Positions 49,884-59,262 are shown, counted from the stretch's first letter. The stretch is DNA of 64,000 nucleotides from Novosphingobium sp. SG919 (GCF_012932495.1 NZ_JABCNG010000001.1:1116001-1180000), one strand, 5' to 3'. Numbers and translations: made by a program. Notes: generated by a model from the sequence alone, not told the origin.

Positions 49884-50525
49884 ATGGCTCGCGGTTCAGA
49901 CAGCTTTGCGCAACCGTCGCCGGCGATCGACTATCGTCGGCTCGCCGCGCTTCTGACAGGCCTCGGGATCTCGCCCGAGCGCCTCGAAGAAGCTGTCGAG
50001 CGCGCGCTCCTCGAAGGCGATGCGCAAGGGCTTGCACGCTTGAGCGCCGCCGAGAAGCGTCTGGTCTATTTTGCGCTGGGCGAGGGCATTGCATCGCTGC
50101 GGCGCGACCAGGATGCGGCATTGCGGGCCGTGGGGCTGACGATGTCGACCTTTCGCAACGAGGCGCACCTCTACAGGCATGCATTTCTCGCGGCGTATCG
50201 CCGTACCAGCTGGCTGCTCGCGGCCGTAGCAATCCTCGCCCTCGCGGGGCTGCTACTCCAGTGGGCCGGAAAGGGGGAAGGGGAGGTTGGGTTCAGCCGC
50301 GCGTGCCTGTCGAGCGAGGTTGGCCGCCTGTCGGTCGGGGCTGGCCGGGCAGAGGTGCCGAGCCTCGCCCTGGGCTTTGGCGAACTTGCCGAGCGCGCAG
50401 CGCTTCCCGCGCGCTTGGGACGCGGGCTGGCGGTCGCTTCGCGGACGCGCGCCAGGTCCGACGGATTAGGCAGGCGCCATGTGAGACGGGGCGATCTGCC
50501 GGGCGTGGGAGCAAGGCGTGCATAA
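49884..50525 (+). CDS. Hypothetical single-pass membrane protein
   Basis: 213 residues from ATG 49884. The first 130 residues are protein-like, with helical segments and a membrane helix (SWLLAAVAILALAGLLLQW). The last 80 residues are Arg/Ala/Gly-rich and follow a G-rich run near 50270-50285, where a frameshift could have changed the real C-terminus. It overlaps the LysR start. Confidence 0.5.
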   Translation: MARGSDSFAQPSPAIDYRRLAALLTGLGISPERLEEAVERALLEGDAQGLARLSAAEKRLVYFALGEGIASLRRDQDAALRAVGLTMSTFRNEAHLYRHAFLAAYRRTSWLLAAVAILALAGLLLQWAGKGEGEVGFSRACLSSEVGRLSVGAGRAEVPSLALGFGELAERAALPARLGRGLAVASRTRARSDGLGRRHVRRGDLPGVGARRA

Positions 50526-51513
50526 GCTCCTGCGCGGATTCGAGGAATCGAACGTCGAGACGCCGCCCGTCGATCCTGCGCGGATCCGCAGCGCCATCGA
50601 TCGCATCCATGTCGAGACCGCGCTCGCGCTCAATCTCCACGGCAGCTTCCGCAAGGCCGCCGAAGCGCTCAACATGAAGCCTGCCACGGTCAACCGACGG
50701 ATCCGCGATCTTGAGTTCCTCGTCGGCGTGCCGCTGTTCGAGCGGCGCCATCGCCGCGCCGTTCCGACGCGCCTCGGCAAAATCTTCCTGCGCCAGAGCG
50801 GGCGCATGTTCGTCGATTTCCACACTATGGTGGACGGGATGCGCCGCATCTCCAACGGACAGGCAGGGGAAGTCGCGATCGGCTATTATGGGCCGCTTGG
50901 CGCCGGCCCGCTGCAGGACTTGCTGCTTCACCCGGATTCCGAGCTTGGCGACGTCAAACCGGTGCCGATCGAATTCGCGAGCGGCTGTCTCTTCGATGCG
51001 CTCATTGCCGAGACCATCGACCTTGCGATCGTCCATGGCCGAACCAGCGCGTTCAAAGGGGAAAGCCACCTCCTCTGGCACGAGCGCGTGTTCGCGGTCA
51101 TGCCGCAAGGCCATCGCCTGGCCGAACATACGTCCGTGCGCTGGGGCGACCTCGTCGGCGAAACCTTCCTCCTCTCGCACAGCGAACCCTCGGAGGACGT
51201 CCGCGCCTTTCTTTCCGACCGGATCCGGCCGGAAGGCGGTGCCCCGGTCGTCATCGAGCATAATGTCAGCCTGCCGACCATCTTCCGCATGGTCCGTGCC
51301 GGACACGGCCTGTGCCTCTGTCTTGAATCAGCGCTGGCCAGCACAGCGGATGGTCTAGAATACCGCGAAGTGCTTGGACCCGACGGACCTGAATTCGTTC
51401 CGGCCAGCGCATGCTGGCTTGCCGAGCATCAGAACCCGGCACTCGGGCGGCTCTTGAGCCTGCTGCGCCGCAAACACGGCAGCGCTGCGATCAGGAGGCT
51501 GTCACTGGTCTGA
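50518..51513 (+). CDS. LysR family transcriptional regulator
   Basis: 331 residues from GTG 50518. An N-terminal winged helix, SFRKAAEALNMKPATVNRRI with RDLEFLVGVPLFERR, and a substrate-binding domain (GEVAIGYYGPLGAG, IDLAIVHGR, FRMVRAGHGLCLCLESAL). Typical length. Targets unknown. Unusually it shares direction with its neighbours, so the regulated gene is not obvious. Confidence 0.85.
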   Translation: MHKLLRGFEESNVETPPVDPARIRSAIDRIHVETALALNLHGSFRKAAEALNMKPATVNRRIRDLEFLVGVPLFERRHRRAVPTRLGKIFLRQSGRMFVDFHTMVDGMRRISNGQAGEVAIGYYGPLGAGPLQDLLLHPDSELGDVKPVPIEFASGCLFDALIAETIDLAIVHGRTSAFKGESHLLWHERVFAVMPQGHRLAEHTSVRWGDLVGETFLLSHSEPSEDVRAFLSDRIRPEGGAPVVIEHNVSLPTIFRMVRAGHGLCLCLESALASTADGLEYREVLGPDGPEFVPASACWLAEHQNPALGRLLSLLRRKHGSAAIRRLSLV

Positions 51514-51575
51514 CGAAGACGCCGCGTCGGTTCTGCCGACGGCATGTCGGTGTCAGCGCCGAGCTTCGCTCGCCC

Positions 51576-52190
51576 ATGCAACCACGAACTTCCATCTTCG
51601 GGCTCGACGCTCGCCGCTATCGCAGCGGCCTGCAAGGCCAGGCCACCATCTATCGCCATATCGCGCGCACCGGCCAGACCCTCGCCGGCACCGCGGTCTG
51701 GACGCCCGAAGAGATCGCGATCCTTCGACGGCACCACTCCGATCGGCGCGGCTTGCCGGCGATGCTCCCCGGCCGAACGCCCGAGGCCATCGCTCACAAA
51801 CTGCGTCGCCTGGGGCTGGTCCGCGCGCGCCGGGTCTGGACAGCCGACGAGGCGAAGGCCTTGCGATCGCCTTACCGTTCAGGTGTCTCTATCGACGATC
51901 TTCAGGCCATGTTTCCCGGCAAATCGAAGCGGCAGATCTGGGGCAAGGCTTTTGCATTGGGTGTGAGGCGGCCGCGCCGTCCGCCCAAGCCAACCGGCCT
52001 TGCGATCGTCGATGACGTGCGTTCGCGCGCTTTTGCCTGCCGCTTGTCGATGGTCGACCTCGATAGCTTCGTGGGCACGCGGGGCTATTTTGTGCGGCCC
52101 CGGCATCTCAACTGGGCTGCGCTTTCCAAGGCGATCGCTCTTCTGGGCGGTACGCCGGAGCTCGTGTGGCGGGATGCATGCGTGTCGTGA
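51576..52190 (+). CDS. SANT/Myb-like DNA-binding protein 1
   Basis: 204 residues from ATG 51576. Two Trp-led helical repeats of SANT/Myb type: VWTPEEIAILRRHHSDRRGL with MLPGRTPEAIAHKLRRLGL, and VWTADEAKALRSPYRSGVSI with MFPGKSKRQIWGKAFALGV. The C-terminus is a separate helical part ending LVWRDACVS. It overlaps the next paralogue. A DNA-binding function is inferred only from the repeats. Confidence 0.6.
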   Translation: MQPRTSIFGLDARRYRSGLQGQATIYRHIARTGQTLAGTAVWTPEEIAILRRHHSDRRGLPAMLPGRTPEAIAHKLRRLGLVRARRVWTADEAKALRSPYRSGVSIDDLQAMFPGKSKRQIWGKAFALGVRRPRRPPKPTGLAIVDDVRSRAFACRLSMVDLDSFVGTRGYFVRPRHLNWAALSKAIALLGGTPELVWRDACVS

Positions 52191-52705
52191 CCTCGCCACG
52201 GCCGGCTCGTCCATGGTCCGCCGAAGAGGACCAGCTCATCCGATCGCTCTACCCGGACTATGACAGCCTGCAACGCAGGCTGCTGTATCGCACACGCAGC
52301 GCGCTCAAGCATCGCGCGCGGCACCTCGGGGTAACCGCTGGTCGCCACGTGTGGACCAATGTCGAAGTCGCATTGCTGCGCGCGCTCTATGCGGCAGGCG
52401 TTCCGGACCGAGCCTTGGGCGGACCGTTTCCTCACCTCCAACTGGGGCAGATCCGTGCGAAGGCGCAGCACCTGCGGTTGACGCGGCCACGGCGCGCGCC
52501 CGTGCTCCTGGGCGTGCCCCCTCTTGATGCGGTGCGCCAGCGCGCGGCGCAGGCAGGATTGAGCCTCGCCGAGCTCGACCGGCGCGCCAGGACCGGGCGC
52601 TACTTTCAAAGCTGCAGGCGCAATCTCGACCTGCGCTGCATCTGGCGCGCCGCGCAGCTTCTTTGCGGCGAGATTCGCGTGACCTGGGACGATGCCGATC
52701 CCTGA
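52178..52705 (+). CDS. SANT/Myb-like DNA-binding protein 2
   Basis: 175 residues from ATG 52178 (GTG 52166 is possible). PWSAEEDQLIRSLYPDYDSL and VWTNVEVALLRALYAAGVPD give two Trp-led repeats, and the tail (QRAAQAGLSLAELDRRARTG, CIWRAAQLLCGEIRVTWDDA) parallels gene 1. Tandem paralogues overlapping by 13 nt. Function unknown. Confidence 0.6.
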   Translation: MRVVTSPRPARPWSAEEDQLIRSLYPDYDSLQRRLLYRTRSALKHRARHLGVTAGRHVWTNVEVALLRALYAAGVPDRALGGPFPHLQLGQIRAKAQHLRLTRPRRAPVLLGVPPLDAVRQRAAQAGLSLAELDRRARTGRYFQSCRRNLDLRCIWRAAQLLCGEIRVTWDDADP

Positions 52706-52726
52706 TGGTCAATGCTGTCTGACGGG

Positions 52727-54181
52727 TCAGCTGGGTTTGGCGGCCGTCGGGACGGCCGCCGGGGGAGGCGGCGGCCGGTGGTATTGCCGGATCGCGCGTG
52801 TCGGAGGGGCGCCACCGGGGATCTTCGCCTGGAGCACATCGAGGGCACGCTGGATCTGGAAATCGCCGGCAATCTCCGCATCGTCAGGGAGAGGCTTTGC
52901 GAACAGCGGCTTATCGGGCTGCGCGCTTTCTTCGGCCGGTCCCTCCACGACCTCGGGTTCGACGCGGCGTAGTTGCATCTCATTGTCGGGCGCGTTGAAG
53001 ATGGATGCTTCCGTGAACGCCTGCCCCCCTTTCACCGCAGCCTCTGCTTCGCGCGCGGTGCGGGCAACAAAGAGATCCGGCGTTACGCCGATCCGCTGGA
53101 TGGAGCGTCCCGACGGCGTGTAATAGCGGTTGGTCGTGACACTCAGCGCGCCCTGGGCACCGTCCTGCAGCGGGAAGATATTCTGCACCAGACCCTTGCC
53201 GAAGGTCACGAGCCCGACGAGGCTGGCGCGATGATTGTCCTGGAGGGCGGCCGCCACGATCTCCGATGCGCTGGCGCTCCCGCCGTTCACCAGGACAACC
53301 ACCGGAAGCGTGCGAAGTGCGTCGCCCTGGTCCGAGGCTGTGATCGGTGACGTTGCACTTCCGGATTTGCCCACCCTGACAACGACGTCGCCCGGCTTCA
53401 GGAACCGCGATGCGACATGCACGGCCGCATCGATGAAACCGCCAGTGTTGTTGCGCAGATCGAGGATCAGTCCCGACAGCGGATCTGCCTTCAGCAGCTC
53501 GGCTTGCGCCTCCCCAAGTTCCCGGTCGGTGACCTGGGCAAAGCCCGTGATATGCACATAGCCGATTGCGCCGATGCGGCGCTGGTAGACGCTGTGGAGA
53601 TGGATCGTCTCGCGGCTCAGAACGAGCGGCACTTCATGGCCGCTGCCGTCGACAAAGACGATCGCGACCTTCGTGCCGGCCGTGCCACGCAGGCGCCGTG
53701 TCGCTTCGATGAGCGTCGTGCGCTCGATAAGCTGGCCATCGATTGATCGGATCAGCCACCCGGCACCAACGCCGGCGCGAGCCGCAGGGCCGGCATCGAT
53801 TGGAGCAATCACGCGCAGCTTGCCGTCGGCGACCTCGATCACCGTGCCGATGCCTGCGAATTCGCCGGTCGCGCCAGCCTGGAAGTCCTTATACTCCTGG
53901 GGCGTCATATAGACCGAGTGCCCGTCGAGCGAACCCGCCATGGCCTTGAGCGCCGTACTGGTGAGCGCGTCCGGATCGACCTTCCCGTTGTAATTCTGGC
54001 GAACGATGTCGAGCGCCTGGCTGAACAGTGCCACTTGCGCCTTGACGTCGGTGGCAGGGGAAGGGCCTGCATTTTGCGCCGTAGCCGGGGGCGGGGAAGG
54101 GGCGGTCTGCGCAAAGGTGGCGAAGGGCGAAGTCGTCAGCAGCGCTGCGGCGAAAAGGGCCGCGCCTCGGGAAACGGGCAT
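52727..54181 (-). CDS. S41 family C-terminal processing protease
   Basis: 484 residues with signal peptide (MPVSRGAALFAAALLTTSPF...). A PDZ-type segment (GIGTVIEV...GAGWLIRSIDGQLI) precedes the S41 catalytic region: ILDLRNNTGG, the serine in NGGSASASEIVA and lysine in TFGKGLVQ. CtpA-like proteases trim envelope proteins. It has a Pro-rich C-terminal tail (RPPPPPAAVPTAA). Transcribed opposite to its neighbours. Confidence 0.9.
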   Translation of the reverse strand: MPVSRGAALFAAALLTTSPFATFAQTAPSPPPATAQNAGPSPATDVKAQVALFSQALDIVRQNYNGKVDPDALTSTALKAMAGSLDGHSVYMTPQEYKDFQAGATGEFAGIGTVIEVADGKLRVIAPIDAGPAARAGVGAGWLIRSIDGQLIERTTLIEATRRLRGTAGTKVAIVFVDGSGHEVPLVLSRETIHLHSVYQRRIGAIGYVHITGFAQVTDRELGEAQAELLKADPLSGLILDLRNNTGGFIDAAVHVASRFLKPGDVVVRVGKSGSATSPITASDQGDALRTLPVVVLVNGGSASASEIVAAALQDNHRASLVGLVTFGKGLVQNIFPLQDGAQGALSVTTNRYYTPSGRSIQRIGVTPDLFVARTAREAEAAVKGGQAFTEASIFNAPDNEMQLRRVEPEVVEGPAEESAQPDKPLFAKPLPDDAEIAGDFQIQRALDVLQAKIPGGAPPTRAIRQYHRPPPPPAAVPTAAKPS

Positions 54182-54475
54182 GGACGTTCAGGTTCTCCGG
54201 ATTGGGGCGCCGCAGCCTGCGCCGATATCAGATCCCCTTCGAGTGCCTCCCGGCGAGCGGGATGCGCGTAGACAGTGCCTTGCGCTGCGATCGGTGTCTG
54301 TTCGGCTCGTTCAGCCACTTCGGCATGGCGGTTGCGGCCGAAACTCGGCCGATATTGGTTTTTCTGTCAAAATAACCTTGTATTCGGCCAATGTCTGCAA
54401 CAGACTTCTGAGTATTCGCTCAATGTAATATTGTTGCCATGTCGAAGCATTAACTTCTGGATGAGGGGGCTTTGC
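54182..54475. other. Divergent promoter region of S41 protease and protease-nuclease genes
   Basis: About 290 bases. The right half (54340-54450) is clearly AT-richer, with CAATGTAATATTGTTGCC, and probably holds the promoter of the protease-nuclease gene. No convincing ORF. Confidence 0.45.
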
Positions 54476-56554
54476 ATGAAACTGACCGATCTCGACCTCG
54501 GACGCTTCCTCCCGCAAGAGGCGGAGCTGCTTGCTGCTCCCGCGCCGTCCGCGAACCTGGTCGCCAGGCGGTTCAAGTTTCTGACTGCCGATGGACAATC
54601 GGCGACTCCGCTCGAGCAGGAAGCGCTGCTCGGCACCAACGACCTTCTCGACGTCAACTTTCTCGATCGCTGCAGCCTCGCGAGGCGCTGCGTTGGGCGC
54701 ATCCGGGTGCAGGGTGGAGGCAGGCTGGGCTGGGCGACCGGATTTCTGATCGCGCCCGGTCTGATCCTGACCAATCATCACGTCTTTCCCGATGCGGCAT
54801 CCGTAGCCAGTTCGCGCATCGGCTTCGACTACTGGTTCGACGTGGCGGGGCAGCGGCCTGCCGACCCCGACGAATTCGACCTGCGGCCGGATCTGCTTTT
54901 CGTTACCAACGCCGATCTCGACTACAGTGTCGTTGCCGCCGCGCCGCGTTCGGCTGCGGGCGCGGCAATCCAGGAGCGCCGCTATCTGCGCCTGTTTGCC
55001 GAGAGCGGAAAGGCGACGCAGGGCGATTTCGTGACCATTATCCAGCACCCGGACGGGGTGCCGATGCAGATCGCGCTTCGCGAGAACGAAGTGATCCGCG
55101 CGGCGGAAGACGAGAGCTTCATCTGGTACAAGGCCGACACCGCCCATGGCTCATCGGGCTCACCAGTGTTCAATGACAGCCTGCAGGTGGTGGCGCTTCA
55201 CTCCAGCGGACGGATCAAGCGGGAAGGGGAGCGCTATGTCCTGGCCGCCGGCGGCACCGTGGACAGTCTCGACGGCCTTTCTGAAAGCGACGTCCTGTGG
55301 GAGGCCAATGTCGGCTTCCGGATCAGCCGGATCAGCCATGATCTGCTCGAAGCAGTAAAAGCGAACTGGCCCGCGCGCCTGGCCGAGATCGAGGCTGCGA
55401 TGCGGGGCGGCGACATCATGTCGTCGACAATCCAAGCGCTGGCCTCGAACGCAGCGCCCAGGCCCGTCGCTGCCTTTCGCGAGATCGAACCCGAAATTCT
55501 GACGGAGGAGGCTGAGCCCATGAGCGTGTCATCCAGTGCGACCAGCGTCGTGATCCCATTGCAACTTCGCATCAGTCTTGAGCTCGGCCAGGCGGTGGGC
55601 GCGGCGGCGCAGTTGGCGGCTGGCGCCGCCGCGCTCGAGACCGAAGCCTTCGAGATGCGCACCCCCGTCATTTATGACGGGCTCGACGAACGCCCAGGCT
55701 TCGATCCACGCTTTCTCGACGAAACGACGCCCGTGCCGACACCGATCATCACGCCGGGGGGCAAGAAGGTGCTGGCCCCGCTGCTCGAAGGCAATGATCC
55801 GGAACTGCGCTACCGGCACTTCTCGGTCTGGATGCACAACGAGCGGCGGCTCGCGTTGTTCACTGCGTCCAATGTCGACTGGCGCAAACGGGCAAAGATG
55901 GTCGATGGCAAGTCGACGTCGCGCGACGGCCTGGCCGGATGGCCACAGGGAGCGAAGTACGCGGAACTCTGGGTCGAAGATCCTCGCATCGACTCTCGCT
56001 ACCAGCTTCCCGATGTCTTCTACAGCGAGGATCGCGGGGCCTTCGACAAGGGGCATATCGTGCGGCGCGACGATGTGTGCTGGGGGGAGCACTTCGACGA
56101 AATCCAGATGGCCAACGGCGACACCTTCCATGTGACCAACTGCTCGCCCCAGACCAAGGTGTTCAACCAGGGTGCGGCGGGTCAGGACAATTGGGGGGAC
56201 CTAGAATCGGCGATCGCTGCCGTCACCAAGAAGGACAACGAGGCCGCATGCATCTTTGCCGGACCGATCTTCGGAGCGGATGATCGCTGGTTCTACGGCA
56301 AGGACGCCTCGGGCAAAGCGCGCATCCAGATACCCAGTCGGTTCTGGAAGGTGGTCGTGGTCAAGGAAGGGGATGCCTTCCAGGCCTATGGGTTCATCCT
56401 GGAGCAGGACGTTCGTGCGGTGACCGAGCAGGAATTCTACGTCACCGACAACTGGCTGGCAGCGTGGAAGCCGATTACCACGATCGAGAGCCTACTCCGG
56501 GGCTGGCTCGATCTCTCGCAGCTGGCCGCAGTCGATCAGCACGCTGCTGCGTGA
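54476..56554 (+). CDS. Trypsin-like protease fused to DNA/RNA nonspecific endonuclease
   Basis: 692 residues from ATG 54476. The N-terminal half is a V8/trypsin-like serine protease: His in LTNHHVF (about 101), Asp in LDYSVV (about 148), Ser in HGSSGSPVF (about 227). The C-terminal half is a NUC1-type nuclease with the DRGH-like motif DKGHIVRRDD (about 524-533) and NCSPQTKVFNQG. No signal peptide is visible, so it may act in the cytoplasm, where a nuclease must be controlled. Protease-nuclease fusions are candidates for self-activating toxins or defence effectors (inference). Confidence 0.85.
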   Translation: MKLTDLDLGRFLPQEAELLAAPAPSANLVARRFKFLTADGQSATPLEQEALLGTNDLLDVNFLDRCSLARRCVGRIRVQGGGRLGWATGFLIAPGLILTNHHVFPDAASVASSRIGFDYWFDVAGQRPADPDEFDLRPDLLFVTNADLDYSVVAAAPRSAAGAAIQERRYLRLFAESGKATQGDFVTIIQHPDGVPMQIALRENEVIRAAEDESFIWYKADTAHGSSGSPVFNDSLQVVALHSSGRIKREGERYVLAAGGTVDSLDGLSESDVLWEANVGFRISRISHDLLEAVKANWPARLAEIEAAMRGGDIMSSTIQALASNAAPRPVAAFREIEPEILTEEAEPMSVSSSATSVVIPLQLRISLELGQAVGAAAQLAAGAAALETEAFEMRTPVIYDGLDERPGFDPRFLDETTPVPTPIITPGGKKVLAPLLEGNDPELRYRHFSVWMHNERRLALFTASNVDWRKRAKMVDGKSTSRDGLAGWPQGAKYAELWVEDPRIDSRYQLPDVFYSEDRGAFDKGHIVRRDDVCWGEHFDEIQMANGDTFHVTNCSPQTKVFNQGAAGQDNWGDLESAIAAVTKKDNEAACIFAGPIFGADDRWFYGKDASGKARIQIPSRFWKVVVVKEGDAFQAYGFILEQDVRAVTEQEFYVTDNWLAAWKPITTIESLLRGWLDLSQLAAVDQHAAA

Positions 56555-56646
56555 TGCTGCGCACGTGGCTGGCTCTGGAACTGGTAGGAACGCCTTGCGG
56601 GCATCATCCGCTTTACGAGGAGGCTCCTCGCAACTATCTATAGGTC

Positions 56647-56826
56647 ATGGCGACGATCACGACACGACAGAATCAGCGCCACACGGCTTCGGCTGCTAAG
56701 CGGGTCGGCGGATATTCCGAGCTGATCCGGCTGTCCACCGAGCGTGGGCGCAGCGGCGCATCCATGGTTGTCTCGCGCAATTCGGCCACGGGCCGATGGG
56801 TGGTCAAGCCCTCGTCCGACACCTGA
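56647..56826 (+). CDS. Small hypothetical protein
   Basis: 59 residues starting MATITTRQNQRHTASAAKRV and ending VVKPSSDT, basic and Ser/Arg-rich. Its TGA is 8 nt before the GTG of the next gene, which has no good ribosome binding site of its own, suggesting coupling. Not recognised. Confidence 0.45.
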   Translation: MATITTRQNQRHTASAAKRVGGYSELIRLSTERGRSGASMVVSRNSATGRWVVKPSSDT

Positions 56827-56834
56827 CGCGCTAG

Positions 56835-57680
56835 GTGAATTTCACGCTTGCCTTGCTGGCAGGGCTTGTCCTGCTGCTGCCTGGCATGACCGCCCTTGTC
56901 AGTTGGAATATCCAGGGTGCGGCGCAAGGTGCCAAGCGGCCCGAACTGCAGCTGACATCCGTGACCGCGCTTTTCGTGGCTTTGGGCATGGCCCTCCTGA
57001 TGCACGTCCTTGGCTATGGGCTCGTATCACTGATCTGGGCAGCCCTCGTCGAACTCGGTGAGCATGTAAGACCTGTGGGGCCGCTCATTGAGAACCCCTA
57101 CGAGATGGCGCTGGCCATTTCCCTTGGCGGAAAGCCCGCCAGTTCCGGGTCGATCGAAGCCTTTCTCGTTCTTACGCTGCTTGAATGCCTGCTGGCCTGG
57201 CGCCTGATCGCCTCGCCCGGGCTCGACCTTGTCTTGGACGGCTTCGACGTCCGATCGCAAGGCTGGGTCTATCAGCATGTCGTTCGCCCTTTGCGCCACG
57301 GCTACACGCCCATCGCCTATGTCCTCACGACGACGCCGAGCGGTGAGTATGGCATCGGCTATGAAGGGATTGTGGCAGACATCCGGCAGGGGGAGAACGG
57401 AGAGCTCAAGTCGATCAGTCTCGCTGAGCCGCAACGCTTCGCCTACCAACTCATTCCGGCGAGTGACCAGCATCCTCGCCGCAAGCCACAACTGGTTACC
57501 CACGAACGAGAATGGGTAGGAGGCGTCGTAGCCCTCGACGGCAGCGTGGTCCGCAATGTCGTGATCCATTCCGTCTCCCAGGCCCTTGTCGAGGAACTCG
57601 AGGAACTGGCCGTCGGGGAAGGAGAGGACCCATCGGAATGGGGCTTAGCCGATCGCGGCCAAGGTGAGGACCGGCCATGA
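56835..57680 (+). CDS. Membrane protein of unknown function
   Basis: 281 residues from GTG 56835. Three hydrophobic segments (FTLALLAGLVLLLPGMTALV; SVTALFVALGMALLMHVLGY; SIEAFLVLTLLECLLAW) followed by a soluble beta-rich cytoplasmic part (PIAYVLTTTPSGEYGIGYEG; RNVVIHSVSQ) and an acidic tail. It could belong to DUF6338, but I am not sure. Coupled with the next gene (ATGA). Confidence 0.6.
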   Translation: MNFTLALLAGLVLLLPGMTALVSWNIQGAAQGAKRPELQLTSVTALFVALGMALLMHVLGYGLVSLIWAALVELGEHVRPVGPLIENPYEMALAISLGGKPASSGSIEAFLVLTLLECLLAWRLIASPGLDLVLDGFDVRSQGWVYQHVVRPLRHGYTPIAYVLTTTPSGEYGIGYEGIVADIRQGENGELKSISLAEPQRFAYQLIPASDQHPRRKPQLVTHEREWVGGVVALDGSVVRNVVIHSVSQALVEELEELAVGEGEDPSEWGLADRGQGEDRP

Positions 57681-58075
57681 CCCTGATAGGTCAGCTTATA
57701 GTCCTGCTTGTTCTGGTCGTGGGGGTCGGGACTGGGATTGCCTTGACGGCAGCCTGGGCGCGCGAGTTTGCCGACTTGCTATGGCGACTGGTTCTTGCGC
57801 CACGAATTGTTAGCATGACCGTACTTTGCGGCATGCTGCTGATCGGGGCGGTCACGCACATCGTGTTGAAAGTCGATGTTGTTGGGCCTCTGGCGTTCGC
57901 GATCCAGTTGGCGGCGATGCCCTTTCTCGCCAATCCGCTGAGCGATCGTGCGGCCTATGGAATTGCGGGGCTTAGAAAATCCCGCCCCGAAGGGCTTGGC
58001 TGGAAGGGCTACGTTTTTTCGTCGAAACGCTTCGCCCAAAGCGTTGCTTATGCTGCTCCTCGTGCGGAGCAATAG
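57677..58075 (+). CDS. Small membrane protein
   Basis: 132 residues, three hydrophobic segments (IGQLIVLLVLVVGVGTGIAL; VSMTVLCGMLLIGAVTHIVL; LAFAIQLAAMPFLA) and a basic tail (GLRKSRPEGLGWKGYVFSSK). The start overlaps the upstream stop (ATGA), so the two likely act together. Unknown function. Confidence 0.6.
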   Translation: MTLIGQLIVLLVLVVGVGTGIALTAAWAREFADLLWRLVLAPRIVSMTVLCGMLLIGAVTHIVLKVDVVGPLAFAIQLAAMPFLANPLSDRAAYGIAGLRKSRPEGLGWKGYVFSSKRFAQSVAYAAPRAEQ

Positions 58076-58166
58076 CTTGGCTCGATGTCTGTGCATCTGG
58101 ATGGCGCCATCAGCTTTACCACTCTGACGCAGCCGCCGATCACCCCACCTCAAAGGCCGACATTAC

Positions 58167-58817
58167 CTATATCTGCCGATAGTTCCGCGAGAGCCCGGCG
58201 GACAGGTCAAATTGATCGAGATAGCCGTGGACGGCCCAGCTCACGCGTTTGGCGAGACCTGCTGGGTCTGTTTCTCCGCGCTCGCCAGCACCGTCGATCA
58301 TGCCTTTGATGATCGCCAATACGTCCTGCGCGGCCAAAGTGAGATCGGCGGGCTTTTGTAAGTCTGACTGCCGGAGAACGTCGAGCAGAATAGCCTGAAG
58401 CCGGCAGGTAACACCCAAAGTGTCCTCGTCGAGTGGCAGGCGTGCCTCCTCGATGTCGAGTAACCGGGCCAATGTCGGTCGGCGGAGCTGGTGCCGCACA
58501 GCGGCGCGGATCACCACAGACAGTGCGTCCTCGCCCATCGGACCTGCAAGGGCAGTTTCAGCATCGGCAATCAGCAAAGACGTCTCGCGTGCGATCAGCG
58601 CCCCGATCAGGGCGTCCTTGCCCGGAAAATACTGGTAGAGAGAACCGATGCTGACGCCGGCACGCGCCGCCACGGCGTTGGTCGTAAATCCACCCAGACC
58701 AGCTTCCTCGAGAATGCGAGCGGCTGCTTCGACGATCACGTTCACAGTATCTGCGGAACGGGCCTGCCGGGGGGGCTTTCTCGGACGTGGGCGCTGTTGG
58801 TCGTGCGGTTTGGTCAT
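58167..58817 (-). CDS. TetR family regulator
   Basis: 216 residues from ATG on the minus strand at 58817. N-terminal TetR helix-turn-helix: VIVEAAARILEEAGLGGFTT, AVAARAGVSIGSLYQYFPGK and DALIGALIARE, then a variable C-terminal ligand domain. Divergent from a darcynin-like gene with a 77-nt gap, the usual layout for a repressor and its target. Confidence 0.9.
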   Translation of the reverse strand: MTKPHDQQRPRPRKPPRQARSADTVNVIVEAAARILEEAGLGGFTTNAVAARAGVSIGSLYQYFPGKDALIGALIARETSLLIADAETALAGPMGEDALSVVIRAAVRHQLRRPTLARLLDIEEARLPLDEDTLGVTCRLQAILLDVLRQSDLQKPADLTLAAQDVLAIIKGMIDGAGERGETDPAGLAKRVSWAVHGYLDQFDLSAGLSRNYRQI

Positions 58818-58894
58818 GGCGGTGAATGCGAGTAGCCAATTATGAGGATTTGCTCGCATTTTATGGGCGTCACTCCATGACGCAAGGAAAAACC

Positions 58895-59254
58895 ATGACT
58901 GCGACGCTTCCGTTCGAACCCACTCTGACCGTCTTCATGCTGGTCAAGACTTCTCGCGAGTGGCTGGGCTTTTCTGTCGATCGGCGCTTTGAGCTGCTCG
59001 CCGAGCACTTCACGCCAATACTCAGGAAACATGCTGCCGGGGTCGCCCTCCGCTTTTTCGATGTCGAGTTCTACTCGGCCCGGGTGACCGATATCTGGAT
59101 GTGGGATGCCAAGGATCACCACGCTTATGAACTGCTGGTCGAAGACCTGCGGGTGACCGCCTTCTGGGACCGCTATTTCGACATTGTCGAAATCCTGTCG
59201 GGCGTCGAGAACGCTTACGCGAAAAACTATGATCGGCCGACGATCAACGCCTGA
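58895..59254 (+). CDS. Darcynin family protein
   Basis: 119 residues from ATG 58895, chosen for AAGGA 6-7 nt upstream (58877 is an alternative). It shows LTVFMLVKTSREWLGFSVDR, RFFDVEFYSARVTDIWMWDA and DIVEILSGVENAYAKNYD, the pattern of darcynin proteins, a small family of unknown function often beside TetR regulators. Probably controlled by the divergent TetR gene. Confidence 0.75.
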   Translation: MTATLPFEPTLTVFMLVKTSREWLGFSVDRRFELLAEHFTPILRKHAAGVALRFFDVEFYSARVTDIWMWDAKDHHAYELLVEDLRVTAFWDRYFDIVEILSGVENAYAKNYDRPTINA

Positions 59255-59262
59255 GACAGCAG

